The position numbers and the translations under genes are program-made. Positions 58,144 through 64,000 of a DNA stretch of 64,000 bases are shown here, in pieces. Within the stretch, counting starts at the first letter, position 1. Each line of letters opens with the position of its first letter. Under the pieces are notes generated by a model, which searched no databases, was not told the origin of the DNA, and saw only the letters and a program-made list of their open reading frames with translations. The stretch comes from a virus, in the IMG/VR virus record IMGVR_UViG_3300025122_005335, positions 1 to 64,000 of that record; one strand, written 5' to 3'.

Positions 58144-58626
58144 TTATGATTTAATAGTGTTTTTAATATATTCAAATAGGTGAGCTGCAACACCACCACC
58201 ACCGTTTACAGGTAAGACACAAGAAATTTTTTGTATTTCGGATATCGCATCTTTAGGACAAAAAGCATAACCAACTTCTTTCATAATATCTAAGTCTTGT
58301 ATATCATCTCCTACAAAAGCCACGTCTTGTTTAGGTGTATTATACTCAAAACATATGTCATTGAGTTTGGTTACTTTGTTTTCACCGTTTCTGTGTACAA
58401 CATTAAGCATTTCAAATTTCCTTCTTTTAGCAAATCCTGGATTTATGTCTAAACTTCCTGTAAACAAGGCTACTTTAATTGAAAGTTCATTATAAAAGCG
58501 TCTTAATGCTGTAATATCTTTTTGATTATATCTTTTCCACAGTACTTCTCCTTCTTGGTTATATGCTGCGGTACCATCTGTTAATACCCCATCAATATCA
58601 AATAAAATTAGTCTTAAGTCGTTCAT
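58144..58626 (-). CDS. KdsC-like HAD phosphatase
   Basis: 160 aa, normal for KdsC. Motif I is LFDIDGVLTDGT, motif II FTGS, and motif IV AFVGDDIQDLDIM. The C-terminal NGGGGVAAHLFEYI corresponds to the family's substrate loop. KdsC removes phosphate from KDO 8-phosphate; relatives act on other sugar phosphates. It overlaps the uvsY stop (4 bp) and is followed at once by a nucleotidyltransferase, as in sugar-activation cassettes. Confidence 0.8.
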   Translation of the reverse strand: MNDLRLILFDIDGVLTDGTAAYNQEGEVLWKRYNQKDITALRRFYNELSIKVALFTGSLDINPGFAKRRKFEMLNVVHRNGENKVTKLNDICFEYNTPKQDVAFVGDDIQDLDIMKEVGYAFCPKDAISEIQKISCVLPVNGGGGVAAHLFEYIKNTIKS

Positions 58627-59021
58627 TGAGTTTCTAATTTTTGTATTTCAATAATATTTCTAATATCAAAACCAATTGAACTCAAAATTCTTTCTACTCT
58701 TTCAAGATAATCAATTAAAAGCAGGTTTTCTTCAATTTCTGAATTGATATTTTTTATAAAATCGGAATTTTCAGCAACCTTTTCGGCTGCTGGTGTTGAA
58801 AGCCTAACATTACTTTGTTCTTGTATTTTTTTTGTAACTTCAACTAACCTATCCTTCTTTTTCTTTCTTAAAATATTGACTTCATGTTTATGTCTCATTA
58901 ATCTTCCAACCCATATGTGTCTTCTACCAGGTAATTGTAATTGAACGTCTTTCAAGTTAAATTCATCAATAGATAAATGTTCAACAAGTTCTTTTGAATA
59001 GGTTTCTAATATATCAGACAT
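58623..59021 (-). CDS. uvsY: Recombination mediator UvsY
   Basis: 132 aa (T4: 137). Basic, helical protein that loads UvsX on gp32-coated DNA. LMRHKHEVNILRKKKKDRL matches the central helix, and LLIDYLERVERILSSIGFDI with IRNIIEIQKLE matches the T4 UvsY C-terminus. It heads an operon with sugar genes. TAATAT lies 8 nt before the ATG. Confidence 0.75.
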   Translation of the reverse strand: MSDILETYSKELVEHLSIDEFNLKDVQLQLPGRRHIWVGRLMRHKHEVNILRKKKKDRLVEVTKKIQEQSNVRLSTPAAEKVAENSDFIKNINSEIEENLLLIDYLERVERILSSIGFDIRNIIEIQKLETQ

Positions 59022-59025
59022 TTAA

Positions 59026-59033
59026 TTAAATAT
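59026..59033 (+). promoter_or_regulatory. Late promoter-like box for start 59053
   Basis: ATTAAATA on the plus strand, 19 nt before the ATG, further than usual here. Confidence 0.35.
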
Positions 59034-59052
59034 TATCACATATTTACAATAG

Positions 59053-59613
59053 ATGTCAATATATAAAAACGCATTTTTAAAGGCTTTGTTACTAGATGAT
59101 GGTAATGTGGCTGGTTCTGGTGGTGCTTTAGGTGATTGGACACAATCTCACTTTTCTGGAGACTTTTATGCCCCGGGTGATGCTAGAAGGCCTTTTGGTA
59201 TGGGTGCAATGCAAAGAAGGGCCGGTACTAGTAAGAAGAAAAAAAAGAAAAAGAAAAAGAAGGGTAAGAAGAAAAAGTCTACAATAAAAGAATATAGAAA
59301 TATTGAACCTACGGGTGATGGAGGGCAACCTCAGATTAGCCCCGAAACACAGGAATTACTTACTATAGTAAAAGAAACTAGGACCTCTGCAGAATTTGGT
59401 CTAGCAGAATATAAAGTAGCAGAAATTTGGAACGGGTGGGGTGACGAACTTCAAAAAAAAATTAAACGTGAAATACATGCAATTAATGGACCACATATGG
59501 GAACTTCAGAGGAAGACATTCTTTTATTGCTTATACGTCTAGCTGAAAAAAAATCAGAAGATGATGAAGGGGATATTGATCCAAACGGTGGTTGGGGTGG
59601 TTTGTCCATATAA
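59053..59613 (+). CDS. Late protein with poly-lysine block
   Basis: 186 aa. The N-terminus MSIYKNAFLKALLLDDG is amphipathic, like the other late starts. Residues about 56-74 are almost only Lys (KKKKKKKKKKGKKKK), followed by TIKEYRNIEPTG, which contains an I-x-E site of the T4 prohead protease type. The C-terminal domain is helical with an acidic end. Tight DNA binding inside the head is a plausible role. Confidence 0.6.
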   Translation: MSIYKNAFLKALLLDDGNVAGSGGALGDWTQSHFSGDFYAPGDARRPFGMGAMQRRAGTSKKKKKKKKKKGKKKKSTIKEYRNIEPTGDGGQPQISPETQELLTIVKETRTSAEFGLAEYKVAEIWNGWGDELQKKIKREIHAINGPHMGTSEEDILLLLIRLAEKKSEDDEGDIDPNGGWGGLSI

Positions 59614-59630
59614 ATTAATTAAATTTTTTG

Positions 59631-60041
59631 GTGGATAACTACGGTCACTGGACTTATAATCTCGAAGAGAAAGAGATACCCGACACCTTCTACGGTTTTA
59701 TTTACCAGATAACGAATACAACTAACGACAGGAAATATATTGGTAAAAAACAATCAACTACAATTCTAAAACGACCACCTCTTAAGGGTAGAAAAAACAA
59801 AAGGCATGTGGTTAAGGAAACAGATTGGAAAATATATACTGGTTCATCAGATAAGTTAAATGAAGACATTCAAAAGTTAGGTAAAGACAAGTTTAAGTTT
59901 GAAATACTGAGATTCTGTCAAAGTAAAAGTGAACTTGCGTATTATGAAGCAAAAATGCAATTTGATAAAGATGTCTTATTAAAAGAAGATTATTACAACG
60001 GTATTATTAACTTAAGATTGGGTAAAATAAAAAAAACTTGA
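59631..60041 (+). CDS. GIY-YIG-like endonuclease
   Basis: 136 aa from GTG 59631 (a TTG one codon earlier is also possible). FYGFIYQITNTTNDRKYIGK is a GIY-YIG-type block with FIY and YIG. The following Lys/Arg-rich region and TDWKIYTGSSDKLNEDI fit small phage or homing-type endonucleases, and ELAYYEAKMQF supplies the conserved Glu. No intron is visible. It could act in host DNA breakdown or mobility. Confidence 0.7.
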   Translation: MDNYGHWTYNLEEKEIPDTFYGFIYQITNTTNDRKYIGKKQSTTILKRPPLKGRKNKRHVVKETDWKIYTGSSDKLNEDIQKLGKDKFKFEILRFCQSKSELAYYEAKMQFDKDVLLKEDYYNGIINLRLGKIKKT

Positions 60042-60059
60042 TTTCATACGTAACTATTT

Positions 60060-60065
60060 TAATAT
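60060..60065 (+). promoter_or_regulatory. Possible -10 box, 6 nt before GTG 60072
   Basis: TAATAT on the plus strand, one mismatch to TATAAT-type boxes. Confidence 0.25.
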
Positions 60066-60071
60066 GACTTT

Positions 60072-60641
60072 GTGAGACTTAGCTTACCAGAATACAATAT
60101 TGTATTAATTGACTTCCAAGACATACATAAAAAATATGAAAAGGATTTATTGGATGATATTCACAATTATCAATTGATGGACAGCTTGGTAGAGTCTCAA
60201 TTTATTAATAAAGACATAAAAAAGTTGTTATTTCATCATACCATAAAGAATTGCGTAGAATATATTAATAAAGTTAATTCAAAGAATAAGGTGGTATTAT
60301 ACTTTAACAATACTCAGTTTTATGAAAGCGAAATTTTAAAATATATCGATGAAAGAGATTATTTAAAACTAATTACAAACCTATTACTTAAAATACGTAA
60401 TTTATTACCAATAAAAACAGTAATTTCACATAGAAGTTTGATGTTCTTCAAAGAGTTAATAAAAAAAGATGATGGAAGAGCAAAAGGAACCGTATTAAAA
60501 ATATATTCTACGTTGCAAAAATTTAAAATAGAGAATTTTACATTTGCCAGGGTTAAGAAGTTTGCTAAAAAATATGATTTGACCTTTTTATCGAACGAAT
60601 ATTTTAATAATATTAAAACTAAGCAGCTTCTTTTTAAATGA
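60072..60641 (+). CDS. Hypothetical protein, 189 aa
   Basis: GTG start. Helical, basic and Ile/Leu/Lys-rich. It begins with a strand IVLIDFQD that recalls a PIN/FEN-like or P-loop first strand, but no full motif set is visible. Family unknown. Confidence 0.5.
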   Translation: MRLSLPEYNIVLIDFQDIHKKYEKDLLDDIHNYQLMDSLVESQFINKDIKKLLFHHTIKNCVEYINKVNSKNKVVLYFNNTQFYESEILKYIDERDYLKLITNLLLKIRNLLPIKTVISHRSLMFFKELIKKDDGRAKGTVLKIYSTLQKFKIENFTFARVKKFAKKYDLTFLSNEYFNNIKTKQLLFK

Positions 60642-60644
60642 TAG

Positions 60645-60652
60645 AATAAATA
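60645..60652 (+). promoter_or_regulatory. Late promoter box, 6 nt before start 60659
   Basis: AATAAATA on the plus strand. It drives the four-gene run to the right edge. Confidence 0.7.
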
Positions 60653-60658
60653 TAAGAA

Positions 60659-61078
60659 ATGAAATTTGATCGTGCTATAGCCGAAGGGTTTTCTACATAC
60701 GTAAAAGAGGATAAAGATCGAAAAGGAACCATTTCATTAAAAGATGCTGAAGAAATTAAAGACTTAGCATATGCAATATTGGGTCTTAAAGATGAATTAG
60801 GTTCTGACTATAGAGATCTAACATCAAAAGCAGCTAGAGTTTTGGTTCCTATTGAAATGATGCTAAGATATTCAGGTGAAGAAGATGAAGAGCTGACATC
60901 TCCTGGTGGTGATACAGATAAACAAGAGCAACAAGATTTCGAATCGGTGAATCCGGATGAATTGGCGTCTAAGTTAGCTGAAACTGATCCAGACGTTCAA
61001 CAAGCAATGGATAATCAAAAGAAGGCGGTTATAGATAATATTGATCAACATACAGCTGAAATAAAAAAGGGATTCTAA
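60659..61078 (+). CDS. Late protein with targeting-like N-terminus, 139 aa
   Basis: MKFDRAIAEGFSTYVKED closely follows the T4 capsid-targeting pattern M-K-x-[FY]-x-x-x-I-A-E. A helical domain (about residues 25-80) and an acidic Gln-rich tail follow. First gene of the operon 60659-64000; the next start is 3 nt downstream of its stop. Internal head protein candidate. Confidence 0.6.
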   Translation: MKFDRAIAEGFSTYVKEDKDRKGTISLKDAEEIKDLAYAILGLKDELGSDYRDLTSKAARVLVPIEMMLRYSGEEDEELTSPGGDTDKQEQQDFESVNPDELASKLAETDPDVQQAMDNQKKAVIDNIDQHTAEIKKGF

Positions 61079-61080
61079 TA

Positions 61081-61455
61081 ATGAAGATACATAGTAAATT
61101 TTTCACATTAATAAAAAAGAAACGCGAAGTTTTAAAAGAGCAAATGCCAATGGCACCCCCACCTGCTGCACCTGCTGCGCCCCCCGCACCTGCAGCTCCT
61201 GGTACAGAAACCGTAACTGATACAGAAACTGTTGATATTCAAGAACCGGAACCCGAATTTAAAGAATTAACACCTGAAGGTGAAGTAGAGTTAATTAGAT
61301 TAATTAGAAAAGCATTAGTATTAGAGCCTACTGAAGGTACAATTCCCCCTAAAATTCTAGATGAAGAAATCAATGAAAATAATGGCCGGGTAATGTTAGC
61401 AAGAATGAAAGAATTTTTAAATACATATTCTGATGATCCCGATATTAACTACTAA
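61081..61455 (+). CDS. Late protein with Pro/Ala linker, 124 aa
   Basis: N-terminus MKIHSKFFTLIKKKREVLKE, basic and amphipathic, followed by a Pro/Ala stretch (about residues 21-42), an acidic segment and a helical C-terminal domain (EVELIRLIRKALVLEPTEGT). The stop overlaps the next start (TAATG). Function unknown; probably packaged like its neighbours. Confidence 0.6.
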   Translation: MKIHSKFFTLIKKKREVLKEQMPMAPPPAAPAAPPAPAAPGTETVTDTETVDIQEPEPEFKELTPEGEVELIRLIRKALVLEPTEGTIPPKILDEEINENNGRVMLARMKEFLNTYSDDPDINY

Positions 61456-62987
61456 TGAAAAAAAACAAGAAAAAGTTTAAAACATTAACTGAATTATATG
61501 GTCAGATAAATCAAAAGTTGCCGCCTCTACGGAGACAAGCTATTTTGATGAATGAATGGACAATAACAGCTTCTGACGAGGTAGGTGGGGTGGTTGATTT
61601 AGGGGATGTTGATGAAAAATTTTACAACCGGTTAAGAAAAGATATAATAAACCATCGTGGTGGTGCAAAAGATCTTATAGATAAACTAGTTGCTGGTGGT
61701 AACTGGGCTTCAGGCATGCCTAATCGTGAATACCAATCTAAAATTCTTTTACCGGTACATGAACTTTGCACCGGTAAAGACGATCTAGTTCAAGAGGTTG
61801 ATATTGATGGTTTAAAAAATCTAATAAAGGATAAAAAATCCTTAACTGGGTTTCGTGATGATTTAATAGAAGCAATTGATAAAAATACGGCTTTTAATTT
61901 TAATAGTTCTTTAGAAGAAGCTGCTAGAACAGCATTTATAGGTGATGTGCCCGGATTAGTATCTGAATTATTTGCATTAGATTATCAACAGTCAGGTGTT
62001 TCTGTAGGGAAGGGGGAATTAGTAGCTACATTATTTTCTAATGCTGTAAAAGGAAAAAGTGGTGATTTATATATTGATGGCTTAGGTGATGTTGAGGTAA
62101 AAGGTACTAAAGGTCGTCCCGGTAAGACGGGTGGTACAGCACACAGTGCTATGAAAGAGTTACCACGAATGCTTAAAGATAGAGGGCATGATGTATTTAC
62201 TGGGAAAGAAAAACAAAAATATCTTGTTAATCTTACTAGTGCTATAAATGAATTGCGATCATATATTAAAATTCAAATAGAAAAAAACGAAGCTGAAGTG
62301 GGTAATAATCTTATAGAATTGGCAAACTATATCAAGGAGTTTACCGCCCCAGAAAATCTAGAAAACATAACATATGAAGAGTTATTTAATGGATTTAAAC
62401 TTAATGCAGCAAGCAGTTTAAATTCTTCTGGGCTTACAGGCCAACAACTAAAAGCTTCACATAATAAACTAGGAAAGTTAACTAAGGCATATCAAGATTA
62501 TATAAGATCAAGAGAAACAATATTAACACCTGACCAAGAATCTTATTCATGGGGCGACATAGTTAAACAATATTTCCTCAGCGATTGGGGATTATCAAAA
62601 GATGCCTTGATTGATGGTTTTGTTGTTTTAGCTAATGAAAAAGAAGAATCTTTTAATGTAGGAGAATTAAGAGAAGCTTTAGATGTAATTTTAGATAAAG
62701 ATACTCGAAAGGGTTTATTAGGACCAGCTGGTAAAAAAATTCTTTCAGCTATTATTGGTACTATTCATTCTGTATTATATCAGAACTACGAAGATTTTAA
62801 AGTTATGTTATTGGTAAATTCTACTACACACCAAGCACTACCGTTAACTTATGAAGGGGATAACTTAACAGAAAGAATGATTAATCATTATGATACAATT
62901 TCATCTTTAGTAGATGGTAATCGATTGAGAATTACATTATCTTTAGACTCCAGAAATAAAGGTTTAAGCTTTGAATTTATTGAGTGA
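61455..62987 (+). CDS. PD-(D/E)XK nuclease-like late protein
   Basis: 510 aa. The N-terminus is a basic KKNKKKFKTLTELYGQI, with L-x-E-L-Y like the other late starts. The middle has GKGELVATLF (Glu188), KSGDLYIDGLG (Asp204) and DVEVKGTKGR (Glu214, Lys216, Arg221): the E...D...E-x-K layout of PD-(D/E)XK nucleases. Large helical regions follow. It overlaps both neighbours in a late operon. An injected nuclease acting on host or rival DNA is the inference. Confidence 0.65.
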   Translation: MKKNKKKFKTLTELYGQINQKLPPLRRQAILMNEWTITASDEVGGVVDLGDVDEKFYNRLRKDIINHRGGAKDLIDKLVAGGNWASGMPNREYQSKILLPVHELCTGKDDLVQEVDIDGLKNLIKDKKSLTGFRDDLIEAIDKNTAFNFNSSLEEAARTAFIGDVPGLVSELFALDYQQSGVSVGKGELVATLFSNAVKGKSGDLYIDGLGDVEVKGTKGRPGKTGGTAHSAMKELPRMLKDRGHDVFTGKEKQKYLVNLTSAINELRSYIKIQIEKNEAEVGNNLIELANYIKEFTAPENLENITYEELFNGFKLNAASSLNSSGLTGQQLKASHNKLGKLTKAYQDYIRSRETILTPDQESYSWGDIVKQYFLSDWGLSKDALIDGFVVLANEKEESFNVGELREALDVILDKDTRKGLLGPAGKKILSAIIGTIHSVLYQNYEDFKVMLLVNSTTHQALPLTYEGDNLTERMINHYDTISSLVDGNRLRITLSLDSRNKGLSFEFIE

Positions 62988-64000
62988 TGAAATTTGAACA
63001 CGAATTAATATTTGAAAAATATACTAATAGGGTATTAGTTAATGAAGGTGGTGCTGCCGGCCACATGTTACACCCTTTTGACTTACCTGATGTAACTTCA
63101 GGTGATACGTTGATAGACAAATTTAAAGAAACTGTTCGTATTTTAGATGATGTCGGTGGTTCAATAAAAATAGATGGTACTAACGTAAGCTTTAAATTAG
63201 TAACGGGGGACAATGGCGTTAAACAATTTGCTTTAGACAGAGGTTCCATGTCCGAGTTAGATGTAAATGGTGTAACAATAGAAAAGTTACCAGAGCGTTT
63301 TCTCCCTCAAGGTGGTACACCACATGGCATGGTTGCTGCAGGTAGAACGTTGTTAACTATTATGAACCAGTCATTACCGTATATAAGTGATGAATTAAGA
63401 AAGTTAGGATTATGGGAAGACCCTACAAAGTTTATTAATGCTGAATTTGTACAAGGCACTACTAATGTAGTTGAGTATGATAAAGACTTTTTAGCATTTC
63501 ATGGTATAAATCAATTTTTAGAAAAACACAATCGTCAAGGGGAATTAGTTCGTCCTGGTTTGGAAAGGGAACAAATTGTAGACCCTGTTACAGGTCAAGT
63601 AAAATTAGAAAAGGGGGGCTCTAAAGCTGTACCTTATAGTCAAGAAGCTTTAGATCAATTAGCTGAGCAAGTTAAACCAATAGCAAAAAATTATAATTTT
63701 GAGATTCTTACAAAAGCAACAGTAAAGAAAAAAGGTCACCCCAACTTTAATACCCCTTTAAGTCAAAACGTATCAATAAAAATTTCGGATAAAGAAGAAG
63801 AAACCGACCCTACAACAGGCGAAACAAGAATAATAACGAATGAAGAAGTTATAACCCAGCCTTTAAGAAAGTGGTTAGATAGTGCTGTTAACCCTAGAGA
63901 TTATATGCTTACTACTACAAGTGGTAGAAAAGAAAGAGCAGTAGGTAAGACAAATTATTTAGATGTTATTGATAGTGTTACGACCGGTAAACCACTAAAC
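62987..64000 (+). CDS. KxDG ligase/nucleotidyltransferase-like late protein, partial
   Basis: 338 codons visible; the gene runs off the right edge. The start overlaps the nuclease stop (TGATG). The N-terminus MKFEHELIFEKYTNRVLVNE is of the targeting type. GGSIKIDGTNVSFKLV (Lys61) is ligase motif I (KxDG), with FALDRGS after it, KFINAEFVQG as motif III and LAFHGI as motif IIIa, in the order of Rnl2-type RNA ligases. Whether it joins RNA or DNA, or only binds nucleotide, is unknown. Confidence 0.65.
   Translation, partial: MKFEHELIFEKYTNRVLVNEGGAAGHMLHPFDLPDVTSGDTLIDKFKETVRILDDVGGSIKIDGTNVSFKLVTGDNGVKQFALDRGSMSELDVNGVTIEKLPERFLPQGGTPHGMVAAGRTLLTIMNQSLPYISDELRKLGLWEDPTKFINAEFVQGTTNVVEYDKDFLAFHGINQFLEKHNRQGELVRPGLEREQIVDPVTGQVKLEKGGSKAVPYSQEALDQLAEQVKPIAKNYNFEILTKATVKKKGHPNFNTPLSQNVSIKISDKEEETDPTTGETRIITNEEVITQPLRKWLDSAVNPRDYMLTTTSGRKERAVGKTNYLDVIDSVTTGKPLN

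Noticed and set aside
59631-60041. Homing endonuclease inside an intron
   Set aside because: The GIY-YIG-like gene stands alone; no split gene flanks it.
1-64000. CRISPR arrays, insertion sequences, integrase or attachment sites
   Set aside because: No regularly spaced repeats, transposase or integrase motifs, or terminal inverted repeats were seen.

Overview
The window is 64 kb of an AT-rich genome of a T4-like, contractile-tailed phage. It carries the T4 replication and recombination core: DNA polymerase gp43, clamp gp45, helicase gp41, primase gp61, gp32, a gp59-like loader, RNase H, UvsX, UvsY, UvsW and gp46/gp47. It also has the late sigma factor gp55, terminase gp17, tail sheath gp18, tail tube gp19, a gp14-like neck protein and baseplate proteins. 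Hsp20, a B12-dependent class II ribonucleotide reductase, QueC/QueD and NodU-type carbamoyltransferase suggest a marine phage of the broad cyanophage/pelagiphage kind. The host cannot be read from the sequence.

Layout. 1-401: start of a small basic protein and two tRNA genes (Arg-TCT, Leu-TAA). 407-8885: sugar kinase, RmlA, four glycosyltransferase-like genes, Hsp20, a GNAT enzyme and the ribonucleotide reductase. 9067-17904: tail and baseplate genes and terminase, minus strand. 17943-24842: plus-strand late genes for acidic or small proteins with look-alike N-termini, the neck protein, and a block of small minus-strand genes. 24839-38706: primase, RNase H, RmlB plus an epimerase/reductase, sugar methyltransferase, clamp, gp32, loader, DHH phosphoesterase, helicase, GDP-mannose 3,5-epimerase-like enzyme, methyltransferase and amidotransferase. 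38744-47070: internal-protein candidate, methyltransferase, QueC, NodU, UvsX, QueD, polymerase. 47119-59021: glycosyltransferases interleaved with gp46, gp47, gp55 and UvsW, two small membrane proteins, and a UvsY/KdsC/nucleotidyltransferase operon. 59053-64000: plus-strand late genes, ending in an operon with a nuclease-like and a ligase-like protein.

Three threads stand out. First, promoters sit against start codons. T4-type late boxes (TATAAATA and variants) most often lie 5 nt before the start, and TATAAT boxes of early or middle genes most often 6 nt before it. Both spacings put the expected +1 on the start codon, so much of the genome may be expressed from leaderless mRNAs. gp32 (structured leader) and hsp20 (G-rich leader) are exceptions. 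Second, a dozen or more late proteins share a short N-terminus of the type hydrophobic-x-E-x-Y or F-x-E, like the capsid-targeting peptide of T4 internal proteins. Bearers include a PD-(D/E)XK nuclease-like protein, a KxDG ligase-like protein and a double-HTH protein, suggesting a set of head-packaged, injected enzymes. Third, about twenty sugar-related genes are scattered among the replication genes. They include a complete-looking dTDP-L-rhamnose route in which a plant/giant-virus-type bifunctional enzyme stands in for RmlC and RmlD.

All assignments come from reading motifs and gene order; no database search was possible.
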